Shown: positions 34,671 through 43,319 of the stretch, piece after piece
How the letters are laid out: each line of letters opens with the position of its first letter
Numbering within the stretch: position 1 is the stretch's first letter
DNA from: Candidatus Poribacteria bacterium
GTDB taxonomy: Bacteria > Poribacteria > WGA-4E > WGA-3G
NCBI GenBank assembly: GCA_009841255.1
Contig: VXMD01000077.1
Location: 1 to 64,000 of the forward strand
DNA length: 64,000 bases
Reading direction: 5' to 3'
Translations under genes and position numbers: made by a program
Notes under the pieces: generated by a model
Told to the model about the DNA's origin: nothing
Database searches by the model: none
Seen by the model: only the letters and a program-made list of their open reading frames with translations

Positions 34671-35789
34671 ATGAGGATTCGGGTGTTGGGCATACGCGGG
34701 CTCCCCGCTACCTACAGTGGACTTGAGACTATCATGAGTGAACTTGCCCCCCGCTGGGTAGAAGCCGGTCATGAAGTTATCGTCTACTGCCGGAAAGCAC
34801 TTTTCAAGGAGAGACCTGCAGAATGGAGGGGCATCAAGCTCGTTTATTTGCCAAGCATAGAGCACAAAATGTTCAGTACCCTGAGCCACAGTTTTCTCGC
34901 AACGATACACGCTTCGGTTGCCGCATCTGATGTCATTTTGACATGGAACGCCGGCAATGGTCCGTTCGGATGGTTCTTCCGTATCGCAGGTAAAACCGCT
35001 GTTATCAACGTTGATGGAATGGAATGGCTCCGTCCAAAATGGAAAGGGCTTGGGGCTCTTTACTTCAAGTGGGCGGCGAAGATGGCGACGGCAGCGTTTC
35101 CAATTGTTATTACTGATGCTTCTGAAATGAAGCGGCTCTATCTTGAGGAATTAGGGGCAGAGACGACTTATATCGCTTATGGCGCAAACATTGAGCCGTC
35201 GGAACATCCAGAAATTCTGGAGACCTATGGGCTTGAACCCCGGAATTATTATCTGATTGCCAGTCGGCTCGTCCCGGATAACAATGCCGACCTCATTTTA
35301 GAGGCATTCGTTGCTTCAAAAAGCCAAAAGCAACTCGCTATAGCGGGGGGAGCTGATTATAAAGGCAACAAAATCGAGAACGAATTTCTATCGAAATTAA
35401 AAAGCATTGCTAACGAGAACGTCAAGTTTCTCGGACATATTGACAGTTCTGAACATATTAAAGAACTTCACCATCACTGCTTTGCCTACATCCATGGACA
35501 CCAGTTCGGCGGCATTAATCCTTCTATTCTAAAGGCGTTAGGGTTTTCCAACTGTATTCTCGCACTCAATACGCCTTTCAATGATGAAGTGCTCGAAGGT
35601 GGGCGTTATGGGGTGCTCTTTGATAAAAACCTCGCGTCGCTCACGGAAAAAATTCAGATGTTGGAACAACATCCCGAACAGGTTGAAAATTTCCGACAGC
35701 GCGCACCCGAACAGATCCGAAAGCGATTTAATTGGGAAAACATAGCACAGCAATATCTTGATGTTTTTGAAGAACTCCAGAGGAATTAA
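34671..35789 (+). CDS. GT4-type glycosyltransferase with DUF1972-like N-terminus
   Basis: About 372 aa. The N-terminus RVLGIRGLPATYSGLETIMSELAPRW is diagnostic of the DUF1972 rhamnosyltransferase-like group, followed by a GT-B donor half (YYLIASRLVPDNNADLILEAF, HGHQFGGINPSILKALG). ATG 34671 opens the conserved start; the frame extends upstream to 34632 without family residues. Downstream the initiating sugar transferase follows after two bases, so both are one operon assembling the first sugars of the repeat unit. Confidence 0.87.
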   Translation: MRIRVLGIRGLPATYSGLETIMSELAPRWVEAGHEVIVYCRKALFKERPAEWRGIKLVYLPSIEHKMFSTLSHSFLATIHASVAASDVILTWNAGNGPFGWFFRIAGKTAVINVDGMEWLRPKWKGLGALYFKWAAKMATAAFPIVITDASEMKRLYLEELGAETTYIAYGANIEPSEHPEILETYGLEPRNYYLIASRLVPDNNADLILEAFVASKSQKQLAIAGGADYKGNKIENEFLSKLKSIANENVKFLGHIDSSEHIKELHHHCFAYIHGHQFGGINPSILKALGFSNCILALNTPFNDEVLEGGRYGVLFDKNLASLTEKIQMLEQHPEQVENFRQRAPEQIRKRFNWENIAQQYLDVFEELQRN

Positions 35790-35791
35790 CC

Positions 35792-36472
35792 ATGCCATTC
35801 CTATCAAGAAGCATAGACCAGATAGGAAAAGATGCAGGCAAAACTGGCTTGCAAGCTTCGCCAAAAATATCAAAGACAGGGACTCTTGTGGAACGACTTT
35901 CCTCTTTCTACGCAACGCGTGGCAAACATTTGTTCGATGCTATCGCCGCATTTCTCCTTATTATTATTTTTGCCCCTCTAATGGGGGTAATTGCCATTCT
36001 AATTAAGCTCACCTCACGCGGTGCAATCTTTTTCTCACACAAGCGGGTTGGGTTGAACAACGAACTGTTTGTTATCCACAAGTTTCGGAGTCTCCATGTC
36101 GATACGCCGTCCTATTCCGAGAAACCTGGCGCAATCGATGATAAACGCATTACACCGATCGGTAGGTGGCTCCGTAAGACAAGTTTGGATGAATTACCCC
36201 AACTTTTCAATGTGCTAAAGGGGGAAATGAGCCTGGTGGGTCCGCGTCCAGAAATGCCCTTTCTTGCTAAAGATTATGAGTCGTGGGAAAATCAACGCCA
36301 TCTCGTCCGTCCGGGGATGACGGGTCTCTGGCAGTTGAGTCCGCGTCGGCAAGGAACAATTCGAGATGGCATCTCTGTTGATTTGGAGTACATTGAGAAT
36401 CTCTCTTTCTGGAACGATTTTAAAATCCTCCTCCGAACTTTCAAAGTCTTTTGGGATAACAACACCTACTAA
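35792..36472 (+). CDS. Undecaprenyl-phosphate sugar-1-phosphate transferase (priming enzyme)
   Basis: The bacterial sugar transferase domain is complete: a membrane helix LFDAIAAFLLIIIFAPLMGVIAILI, KRVGLNNELFVIHKFRSL, TPIGRWLRKTSLDELPQLFNVLKGEMSLVGPRPEMP and RPGMTGLWQLS. This is the short, PglC-like or WbaP C-terminal form. It loads the first sugar phosphate onto undecaprenyl phosphate to start polymer synthesis. Located two bases after the glycosyltransferase and four bases before the DUF983 gene. Confidence 0.93.
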   Translation: MPFLSRSIDQIGKDAGKTGLQASPKISKTGTLVERLSSFYATRGKHLFDAIAAFLLIIIFAPLMGVIAILIKLTSRGAIFFSHKRVGLNNELFVIHKFRSLHVDTPSYSEKPGAIDDKRITPIGRWLRKTSLDELPQLFNVLKGEMSLVGPRPEMPFLAKDYESWENQRHLVRPGMTGLWQLSPRRQGTIRDGISVDLEYIENLSFWNDFKILLRTFKVFWDNNTY

Positions 36473-36476
36473 TCCA

Positions 36477-36833
36477 ATGAGAGTAACGCTCAAGGATCTC
36501 GGTAGAATTCTGCGACGTAGTTTTCAACTAAAATGTCCACGGTGCAGTAAAGGCGCGCTGTTTCAAACGTACTTCAGGATGTTTACTCACTGTGCAGTAT
36601 GTGATTTGAAGTTTGAGCGAGAATCCGGTTACTTTATCGGCGCTATGTACATTAACTACGGCGCGACGGTCCTCACCGCTTTTCCGAGTTATTTCCTCCT
36701 TGAGATGTTTACGCCTATTCCTTTCTACCTCAATTTAAGTGTGTGGGCACTGTTTTCCGCTATCTTCCCCGTTTTTTTCTACCGTTATTCAAAAAGTTTA
36801 TGGTTGAACTTTGACTACGTTTTTTCATCTTAG
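36477..36833 (+). CDS. DUF983 family small membrane protein
   Basis: A 118-aa protein with a zinc ribbon-like CPRCSKG...CAVC pair followed by FERESGYFIGAMYINYG and two hydrophobic helices, the hallmarks of DUF983. Function unknown. ATG 36477 is four bases after the sugar transferase stop and begins MRVTLKDLGRIL; the longer upstream frame is a shadow of that gene. Last gene of the polysaccharide block. Confidence 0.82.
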   Translation: MRVTLKDLGRILRRSFQLKCPRCSKGALFQTYFRMFTHCAVCDLKFERESGYFIGAMYINYGATVLTAFPSYFLLEMFTPIPFYLNLSVWALFSAIFPVFFYRYSKSLWLNFDYVFSS

Positions 36834-36947
36834 TAACGCTGGATGGAAATTCTTAAAATCCACTAACTTCTGCTGATGACATTCAAATTCATCGAAGACC
36901 CGATTTTTCCACTGTCAAAATTGGAGTGAAACCTGATCGTTAAAGAA

Positions 36948-37697
36948 CTATCTCGTGAAAATCTGCCCGCGGGTGTATGAACCCGCATCAGAGGCGAGAA
37001 ACGTGAGTACCCGTGCGACCCCTGACGGGTCACCGAGTGAATTACGTGCATTGGCAACTGCCGCATCTGGATCTTGTCCATCCCGCTCCGCCGATTCTGC
37101 GATCTGTCCGAGTTTCAGTGGAGTCGCAAGTCCACCAGGACAGATAGTATGCATACGGATGTTCATTGACGCAACCTGATTTTCTACCGTCATTACAAGC
37201 CCGTTGACGCCACCCTTGCTCGAAGCGTAAGCAACCGATGAGCTGCCCCCGCGAACCCCAGCACCAGAGGCGATACACAAGATAACACCGCCACCTCTTT
37301 TCATGATTGGGACAGCATGTTTGAGAGCAAAAAAAGTGCCTTTGAGATTCACGTCAATAACTGAATCGAAAGTTACGGCTTCAAAATCATCGATGCGGAC
37401 ACTCGGTCCACGTAAAACACCTGCGGACGTTACCAGAACGTCAATCCCACCGTATTCCGTATCAGCGGTTTCCATCAAATTCGCGACTTCAGTTTCGACG
37501 GTGACATTGGTACGTTGAAATTTGGCGATCCCACCTGCTTCAACAATTGTATTGAGTGTTTTTTTAGCGTCTTCTTCGTTGATGTCACCGAAGACGATTT
37601 TTGCGCCTGCTTTCGCATATTCAATCGCAGTCGCGGCACCAATACCGGTAGACGCACCAGTAATCACAGCCACCTTATTGTTAAGTCGAATATCCAT
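36948..37697 (-). CDS. Short-chain dehydrogenase/reductase
   Basis: Classical SDR of 249 aa with TGASTGIGAATA for the cofactor, a Ser in CIASGAG and the catalytic pair YASSKGG. The Asp after the second strand (FGDINEED) suggests NAD(H) preference. The substrate is unknown; similar proteins are annotated as 3-oxoacyl-ACP reductase or glucose dehydrogenase. The usual C-terminal GQxxxVDGG is replaced by GQIFTR and a stop, so the last few residues appear lost. AGGAGAC lies upstream of the start. Transcribed against the polysaccharide locus. Confidence 0.85.
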   Translation of the reverse strand: MDIRLNNKVAVITGASTGIGAATAIEYAKAGAKIVFGDINEEDAKKTLNTIVEAGGIAKFQRTNVTVETEVANLMETADTEYGGIDVLVTSAGVLRGPSVRIDDFEAVTFDSVIDVNLKGTFFALKHAVPIMKRGGGVILCIASGAGVRGGSSSVAYASSKGGVNGLVMTVENQVASMNIRMHTICPGGLATPLKLGQIAESAERDGQDPDAAVANARNSLGDPSGVARVLTFLASDAGSYTRGQIFTR

Positions 37698-37835
37698 ATT
37701 TCGTCTCCTTAGAAATGGGAGAAATAATCCCGATATTATTAGTTTCAGTGTTGAAGATTATAGGCGGGATATGTTGATAGTGCAAGTATTTTTATTTTGA
37801 CACCGGAGCCATTTAACCCTTCGGTAGAAGGGAAA

Positions 37836-37862
37836 AATACGCAGAAATATCCCAGCAAAACA
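37836..37862. repeat. Repeat B, intergenic copy
   Basis: AATACGCAGAAATATCCCAG followed by CAAAACA resembles the reverse complement of the repeat B unit at 26228-26250. The 246-bp gap 37698-37943 otherwise holds nothing recognisable. Confidence 0.4.
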
Positions 37863-37943
37863 CTCCGATGCCCAACATATCACTGGACACAGAGGAGTGC
37901 AGATAGAGTTCATAGTGTTGGATGGGAATCACTAAGAGGGAAG

Positions 37944-38741
37944 TTAACTTTTAAATTGGAAGCGATAAGGAATACGGAGTCGCTGACTGACAACCTCTTT
38001 GCCCCGTTTCGCGGGCACGAATCGGGATGCTTTGAGTGCCGTAATTGCCGCTTCTTCGCACCCCAACCCACTAATCTCGATCACCTTGATAACTTTAATG
38101 TCTCTCGCTATGCCGTCTCGACCGATCGTCGCTTCAAGCACGACGAGTCCCGCCTTGTGGGAAAGACGGGCAGATTCGGGGTATATCGGATCAACTTTGC
38201 GGAAGAACCGGGCATTTTGTGTCGGTTTGTCCTGCAGCGCTGGAACTGATGGAAGTTCAGAGGTTTCAGCACTCGCAATGACCGTTGGTGTCAAGATCGA
38301 CTCTGGACGTGGTATCCGTTGGCGGGTCAGAGGGATCGAATGTGAACCGCGATCCGGTGATCGGAATGGTAAACTATCCTGAAGCGGTTTTACACCGTTT
38401 ATTCCAATCTCTGTTGGGGTTGTCTGATGAACAGTCGAAACCGGAAGCCTATCAACGATGAGTTGTGTCTGGCTTTCTGGTGTGTGTGCGACTTCTGAAA
38501 TCGTCCGAATACGCTGTGGCTGTGAGCGAATAAAATCTGGCTGTGTGAATGATGGCACTTTGAGGCGACGGGGTTTGAGCATAGGTTTTGTCTCCGGGAG
38601 CGAGACAAATTCAGCGACGATCGCATCGCCGTGTCTATCTACTGTCCCGACGATAGAGAATGCTGCGATTGCAACACCTATCAAGTGGACGCAGATAGAG
38701 AGAGAGACAGACTTGTTCAGAAATTGGATAGACCTGTTCAT
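37944..38741 (-). CDS. TonB-like energy-transducing protein
   Basis: A 265-aa protein with one N-terminal membrane helix (LSICVHLIGVAIAAFSIVG), a long proline-rich periplasmic linker and a C-terminal TonB domain (VDPIYPESARLSHKAGLVVLEATIGRDGIARDIKV). TonB proteins pass proton-motive energy to outer-membrane receptors. No exbB or exbD is adjacent, so it may work with a distant motor or be one of several TonB paralogues. It supports a diderm envelope. Confidence 0.85.
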   Translation of the reverse strand: MNRSIQFLNKSVSLSICVHLIGVAIAAFSIVGTVDRHGDAIVAEFVSLPETKPMLKPRRLKVPSFTQPDFIRSQPQRIRTISEVAHTPESQTQLIVDRLPVSTVHQTTPTEIGINGVKPLQDSLPFRSPDRGSHSIPLTRQRIPRPESILTPTVIASAETSELPSVPALQDKPTQNARFFRKVDPIYPESARLSHKAGLVVLEATIGRDGIARDIKVIKVIEISGLGCEEAAITALKASRFVPAKRGKEVVSQRLRIPYRFQFKS

Positions 38742-38890
38742 AATTTAAACACCTGACGACTAACTTCACATCGGTAGTCGAGTTGAAACCGAGTTGCAGT
38801 GTCCAAAAATGTGTGTTACGCTAAAATTGTAGCAAGTTTCATGCCAATTTTTTGTAATCCCTACGTATTTTCTCAAGCAACGCAAAAGAC

Positions 38891-38919
38891 TTGCAATTTC
38901 CATATATTAATGGTAGAAT
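38891..38919 (+). promoter_or_regulatory. Promoter of the UGT-type glycosyltransferase
   Basis: TTGCAA at 38891-38896, a 17-bp spacer, TAGAAT at 38914-38919. The local sequence ACTTGCAATTT is shared with the selenoprotein promoter at 40294. Confidence 0.5.
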
Positions 38920-39011
38920 TTTATGGTTGATACGGGATTTTTACTGGGTCAGGAGAATCCCGCTAATTTAAGCACTGTATTTACTCTAAATATTCGCAAC
39001 TGTAGAAAAAA

Positions 39012-40247
39012 ATGAAAATTGTCGTCATAGGATGGGGCACTACCGGAGATGTCTTTCCTGTCTTAGCACTATCGGAGCGATTGCTTCGGAGAGGGCATCA
39101 GGTGCGTGTTTGTGCACCAGCACTTTATAAAAACAAAATTCTTGAGATAGGTGCGGAGTTTTATGAGATAGACGTAGTTTTTGACTTGTCAGAGTTTCAC
39201 ATAGCAATGGACGCTATTATTCCGAAACGCGATCCAGTCGCTGTGCTGCAATTCATCGTAGAAGAAGGAATTATGCCTCGGGGTGAAAGGTGGTATCGCG
39301 GTTGCTTGAATGCCATGGAAGGGTTTGATATAGCGATCTGTCATTCCCTGGATATTCCCGGACAGGAGGCTGCAATTCGGAACGGTTTACCGTGGCTTAC
39401 AGTGACATATTGTCCGGACTTCATCAAAACCCTCGATTCTGCACCTTATCCATTTCCAAATTGGGGACGCATCTTCAACGCTATCGTATGGAAATTGGCG
39501 CAACTCCGTCTGACTTCAAGCGTAGACGCGCTTTTTAATCAATTTATCGTGTCTGTCGGAGGCAAACCGCGGACTTCGGTCGCATTGGACGAAATGTATT
39601 CACCACATCTGAATCTCATTGCTGCATCGCCAACACTCTGTTCACTAAGCACTTTCTCACCGAACCACAAACTCACCGGTATATGGCATCTTGCATCGCC
39701 ATCTTATGTTCCGCCCCCTGAACTTGTTAGCTTCTTAGCGAAGGGGCCTCCACCCGTTATTATCTCCTTTGGCTCCATGGGTGGGTCGAATGGAGCTGAA
39801 ACAACAGCAATATTGATTGACGCTGTTAGAAAGGCAAACCAACGCGCGATTATCCAAGCAGGGTGGGGAAAACTCGGCACAGAAGATACGCTACCGGACA
39901 TTTTCTGCACAGAGTATGTACCACACCAGTGGTTGTTTCCGAAGGGATGCTGTGTCGTGCATCACGGCGGCGCTGGAACGACGGCATCGGCATGTCGTGC
40001 TAAAGTTCCGTCTGTTGTGGTAGCTCACTTTACAGACCAGCCCTACTGGGGAAAACGCTTATCAGACTTAGGAGTGGCACCGAGACACCTCCATCGTCGA
40101 AGTCTTACCGCCGAACGGTTGGCGAGACGTATCCGACAAGTCTTGGCAACACCCGCAATGCGTGATCGGGCACAGGTTTTAGGGAAACAGTTGGAAGCAG
40201 AAGATGGCTTAGCAACCGCCGTTGAGCTGATTGAATCTTTCAATTAA
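39012..40247 (+). CDS. UGT/GT1 family glycosyltransferase (sterol or lipid glucosyltransferase-like)
   Basis: A 411-aa GT-B enzyme with the N-terminal nucleotide fold MKIVVIGWGTTGDVFPVLALSERLLRRGH, a typical UGT80/MGT opening. The donor half has IISFGSMGG and the signature VPHQWLFPKGCCVVHHGGAGTTASACRAKVP, followed by DQPYWGKRL. Members glucosylate sterols, hopanoids, macrolides or lipids; the acceptor here is unknown. It has its own promoter and no tight neighbour, so is monocistronic or leads into the selenoprotein region. Confidence 0.9.
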   Translation: MKIVVIGWGTTGDVFPVLALSERLLRRGHQVRVCAPALYKNKILEIGAEFYEIDVVFDLSEFHIAMDAIIPKRDPVAVLQFIVEEGIMPRGERWYRGCLNAMEGFDIAICHSLDIPGQEAAIRNGLPWLTVTYCPDFIKTLDSAPYPFPNWGRIFNAIVWKLAQLRLTSSVDALFNQFIVSVGGKPRTSVALDEMYSPHLNLIAASPTLCSLSTFSPNHKLTGIWHLASPSYVPPPELVSFLAKGPPPVIISFGSMGGSNGAETTAILIDAVRKANQRAIIQAGWGKLGTEDTLPDIFCTEYVPHQWLFPKGCCVVHHGGAGTTASACRAKVPSVVVAHFTDQPYWGKRLSDLGVAPRHLHRRSLTAERLARRIRQVLATPAMRDRAQVLGKQLEAEDGLATAVELIESFN

Positions 40248-40293
40248 TTCTGAAATCTACCATAAATCGTCTTGGTGACATACGCGAAAAAAC

Positions 40294-40322
40294 TTGCAAT
40301 TTTCCGATGTTTGTTGTAAAAT
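40294..40322 (+). promoter_or_regulatory. Promoter of the selenoprotein gene
   Basis: TTGCAA at 40294-40299, a 17-bp spacer, TAAAAT at 40317-40322. Confidence 0.5.
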
Positions 40323-40388
40323 TCTATAATAGGCGATTGGATTTATGGCGATAGCCAATGTCAAAATTAATGAGGAGGAACAATATCC

Positions 40389-40622
40389 ATGGAAGTGAGA
40401 ATCGAATACTGCACCGCCTGAAACTACCAACCACGGGCAGCCAGTTTGGCAGATGCTTTGAAACAGAAGTATGGTACGGCGGTTAAAACGGTCGATCTGA
40501 TCCCCGGTAGTGGCGGGGCTTTTGAAGTCTCGTTGAATGGAACACTGCTCTATTCGAAGTTAGAAACCGGGCAGTTTCCGACGACAGAGCAGATAACAAC
40601 CGCGATGGACGCAGCGGCATAA
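40389..40622 (+). CDS. SelW-like (Rdx family) selenoprotein, UGA read as selenocysteine
   Basis: ATG 40389 has a strong GAGGAGGAA Shine-Dalgarno at 40370-40378. The frame runs 77 codons to TAA 40620-40622 with one UGA at codon 11 (40419-40421). The product begins MEVRIEYCTA-U-NYQPRAASL and continues with LIPGSGGAFEVSLNG and SKLETGQFP, the conserved body of the SelT/SelW/SelH redox family. The CxxU motif is where that family carries its redox pair. A plain stop would leave 10 residues while the 66 downstream codons retain the family pattern. It requires selABCD elsewhere in the genome. Likely a small thiol-redox protein. Confidence 0.88.
40437..40456 (+). promoter_or_regulatory. Candidate bacterial SECIS hairpin
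   Basis: GCA/TGC plus GCCA/TGGC stems with a GTT apical loop and an AGA bulge on the 3' side. The hairpin begins 15 bases after the UGA, the usual placement of a bacterial SECIS read by SelB. Confidence 0.5.
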
Positions 40623-40689
40623 ACAGCGTCTAATGCGTAGGTAGGGGTTGCGTCTTTTCTCAGACAGATAGTTTCAACCTCTACATCTA

Positions 40690-40716
40690 CGTTTTGATAC
40701 TATCAAAACGCTTTTT
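40690..40716 (+). terminator. Rho-independent terminator after the selenoprotein
   Basis: CGTTTTGATA-C-TATCAAAACG is a perfect inverted repeat followed by CTTTTTC. Confidence 0.65.
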
Positions 40717-40812
40717 CGTACTTTTTGTTAACTTCTTTTAAATACATACTAAGTTACTTGACTTTGTTTTGAAAATGATTGCAATTATAACATAACAATT
40801 ATTTATTAAGGT

Positions 40813-41211
40813 ATGGGTTGCACCTCAACAACCCGAAAAAAATTGATGTGTCTAAGAAATTTGATGTGGACACTCGGATTACTAATCGCTAATATAGTTG
40901 CTGCGTTTCTTTTATCTTCGTCAGGTATTTCGCCTTTGTCTCTCCTGACCGGGGTGTTGTTTATGGGTAGCTCGGTTCTCTTGTGGGTTGACAAAATGAC
41001 TGATTCAACTGAACATGAAGATAAAATGAGATCGGACGTTGGTTATCGTATGGAATACAACAAGGCAAAGAAAATTGAAGAATTAGAAGCCAAAGTTGCT
41101 AAGTTTGAAAGAAAAGGCAAATACAATTCTGAAGGCGCAATAAGAGTTCGTTATATGTTAGAAAGAACGAAAAAAGGTTGCCTCACCCCCCAATTTCAAC
41201 AGAGGCAATGA
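40813..41211 (+). CDS. Hypothetical protein, two membrane helices and coiled coil
   Basis: 132 residues. Two hydrophobic stretches (LMWTLGLLIANIVAAFLL and LLTGVLFMGSSVLLWV) are followed by a charged helical tail (KAKKIEELEAKVAKFERKGK) likely to form a coiled coil. No family recognised. The lower GC than the neighbours and the position between a terminator and a TnpB element suggest recently acquired DNA. Start assignment is weak. The stop overlaps the next gene's ATG (ATGA), so the two probably work together. Confidence 0.55.
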   Translation: MGCTSTTRKKLMCLRNLMWTLGLLIANIVAAFLLSSSGISPLSLLTGVLFMGSSVLLWVDKMTDSTEHEDKMRSDVGYRMEYNKAKKIEELEAKVAKFERKGKYNSEGAIRVRYMLERTKKGCLTPQFQQRQ

Positions 41212-41666
41212 AAAAATTGCTCAGAATCCATGAGAAGACAAATGATGATCTTGGCACACACAATAAGCCTAATCCGAACCAAAAGGAAATTGAGCGTTTA
41301 CGTAAGGAAAGAGGCAGATTAGACGCGAGGTTACAAAAACTTGAACAATGTGGCGAAGTATCAACGCCCGAACCCAAGCCACAGTCCAAGCCAGAAGCCA
41401 ATTTAGAACTGTTGGAAGTATATGAAGAGAAAATCTGGAAAAAGATAGATGAAGATTTGACAATAATGAGACGCCATTGGTATCAAGAATCTATGCTTGA
41501 AAATAAAGAACGTGAAACCATAATGTCCAGAATAGGTAAAAACCGTTCACTATTAAGTAGGATAAGTAGATTTAGGTGGCATACAGAAATTCAAGGTGAC
41601 AGTTATGAAGATACCAAAATTTACATGAAAGAAGATATAATCCAAACACTTCGAAACCTTTCCTAA
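41208..41666 (+). CDS. Hypothetical coiled-coil protein
   Basis: 152 residues with long charged helices (KEIERLRKERGRLDARLQKLEQ and LELLEVYEEKIWKKIDEDLTIM), no membrane segment and no recognised domain. ATG 41208 is chosen over an upstream TTG because of the ATGA overlap with the membrane partner. The pair resembles a membrane anchor plus soluble partner of an accessory island; function unknown. Confidence 0.5.
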   Translation: MKKLLRIHEKTNDDLGTHNKPNPNQKEIERLRKERGRLDARLQKLEQCGEVSTPEPKPQSKPEANLELLEVYEEKIWKKIDEDLTIMRRHWYQESMLENKERETIMSRIGKNRSLLSRISRFRWHTEIQGDSYEDTKIYMKEDIIQTLRNLS

Positions 41667-41970
41667 CTATACTGAAAGCGGATATTGTGGTAAATGAACG
41701 TGCCAAGCCCCGCCTGTGCCTCTCCTAACCCTATAATGTGGTCTATATTGGCATTACCGATTACCGCAGCATCCTATTTGTAAACAGAATCGTCATACAA
41801 CTCTACCAGTATCCCACCCACTCCAAACTCAACTAATGAACCTGAATATAGGATTTGACTTGGTTGCACATCCCACGCTGTATCTTCCGATTCTTGCAAG
41901 GCACTATGTAGCTCCGCTGCTCTTTGGGCTAAGCGATTGACAAGGCTTATGGTTTGGAAAGATGGAAGTG
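41663..41970 (-). pseudogene. Possible decayed coding remnant
   Basis: On the reverse strand a frame of about 100 codons with no start and one internal TAG reads as protein-like sequence, e.g. LVNRLAQRAAELHSALQES, then after the stop DAAVIGNANIDHIIGLGEAQ. It lies between the accessory pair and the TnpB left end. It could be an eroded gene or chance; no family recognised. Confidence 0.25.
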
Positions 41971-42082
41971 GTTATTTACTACCTCCGTTTTTTTTACGGG
42001 ACTTTCCGAACTGAAAGCCCAATCCTTTAGGTTTGGGATGAAATTTCGCCGTCTTGGAAAGGACCGAAACTCCCAAAAATAT

Positions 42083-42111
42083 TTGACATTCGGGGTAAAT
42101 TATGGTATAAT
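42083..42111 (+). promoter_or_regulatory. Consensus promoter of tnpB copy 3
   Basis: TTGACA at 42083-42088, a 17-bp spacer, TATAAT at 42106-42111: a perfect sigma70 consensus. Confidence 0.8.
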
Positions 42112-42117
42112 TAATAC

Positions 42118-42198
42118 TATCACACTGGCAGACAGTTGAAGCACAATCGCTTGATTGTGTGTCTGCCTACCCACTTCAACGGGGTTAAAGGTGTGATG
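42118..42198 (+). ncRNA. Pseudoknotted tnpB leader RNA, copy 3
   Basis: P1 TATCACAC (42118-42125) with GTGTGATG (42191-42198, one G-T pair). P2 GGCAGACA (42127-42134) with TGTCTGCC (42160-42167). P3 CACAATC (42142-42148) with GATTGTG (42153-42159) around GCTT. Pseudoknot GTTGAAG (42135-42141) with CTTCAAC (42174-42180). P3 and the pseudoknot differ from copy 1 on both strands. Confidence 0.8.
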
Positions 42199-42209
42199 TG
42201 TGATATACC

Positions 42210-43319
42210 ATGAAAACCTACAAATATCCGTTTTATGATCAATCCAATTGTATTCGGCTTGGCAACTTGCTTGATGATATGTGGCAAGTCCACGAGTGTT
42301 TCCATAAGTGGCAACGTCAGCGATATAAGGACGGACTGCCGTATGCGAACTACGAGGCAATGTGCCTTCACGTAACCGATTTGAAACGGACGACATACCC
42401 GCATTGGAAAGCGTTGCCGAGTCAAGCGATACAAGAGGAGTTGCGGCGCATTGATAAGGCGTATATCCGATTTTTCAAAAAACTTGGGGGTAGACCGAAA
42501 ATCAAGAAACGCCATAAGTTTAAATCCTTCACACTGAAACAAGCGGGTTGGTCTCTGAAAGACAATCGCCTCACCCTCAATTTCAGAAAATGGAATAACG
42601 GTAAATGGCGACATGATAAAGTTGCTTATACGTTCCATAAGCACCGTGAGTTTGAAGGAAATATCCGCCGTATCACGATAAAGCGTGACGCGTGCGGTGA
42701 TTATTGGCTCTACATACTCACGGACTTTGTAGAAACAAAGCCTCTGCCAACAACGGGTAAGAGTGTTGGGGCAGACTTCGGTATGAAAGACGCGTACTTG
42801 ACACTCAGCACGGGTGAAAAGAAACAACACCCACAACCTTTGAAACAGTCCTTGAACGAACTTCGGTCTCTCAACAAAAGTCTTTCTCGAAAGATTAAGG
42901 GTTCTAACGGTTGGTGGCGATGTGTCAGACAACTCGCACGCCTGTATCGGAAAATCACGAACCACCGCAAAGACTTTCATTGGCAACTCGCCTCTGAACT
43001 CTGTAAGAAGTTTGATACAATCATTATTGAAACCTTGAACCTTGGCGGCATGAAACGACTTTGGGGACGGAAAGTCTCTGATCTTTCCTTCTATCAGTTT
43101 GTTGAGATATTGAAGTATAAGTGTCAAAAACATAAGCGTCAACTCATTGAAATCGGGCAATGGACACCCACTTCTAAACCTTGCTCCGATTGTGGATACC
43201 ATAACGAAAATTTAACTCTGAACGATAGGCAGTGGACATGTCCTGAATGTGGTTCTCACCACGACCGAGACATCAACGCTGCGATAAATATTTTGCGGGT
43301 GGGGATAGCCGTTGCCTAA
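42210..43319 (+). CDS. tnpB: TnpB RNA-guided nuclease, copy 3
   Basis: 369 aa, same subfamily as copies 1 and 4. RuvC residues: Asp in GADFGMKDAYL (about 186), Glu in IIETLNLGG (about 272), Asp in DRDINAAIN (about 353). The zinc ribbon CSDCG/CPECG is intact. An in-frame TGA at 42201-42203 fixes ATG 42210 as the start. The protein is shorter at the C-terminus than copies 1 and 4 and its 3' flank differs, so its omega RNA scaffold is distinct although the terminal hairpin is conserved. Confidence 0.92.
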   Translation: MKTYKYPFYDQSNCIRLGNLLDDMWQVHECFHKWQRQRYKDGLPYANYEAMCLHVTDLKRTTYPHWKALPSQAIQEELRRIDKAYIRFFKKLGGRPKIKKRHKFKSFTLKQAGWSLKDNRLTLNFRKWNNGKWRHDKVAYTFHKHREFEGNIRRITIKRDACGDYWLYILTDFVETKPLPTTGKSVGADFGMKDAYLTLSTGEKKQHPQPLKQSLNELRSLNKSLSRKIKGSNGWWRCVRQLARLYRKITNHRKDFHWQLASELCKKFDTIIIETLNLGGMKRLWGRKVSDLSFYQFVEILKYKCQKHKRQLIEIGQWTPTSKPCSDCGYHNENLTLNDRQWTCPECGSHHDRDINAAINILRVGIAVA

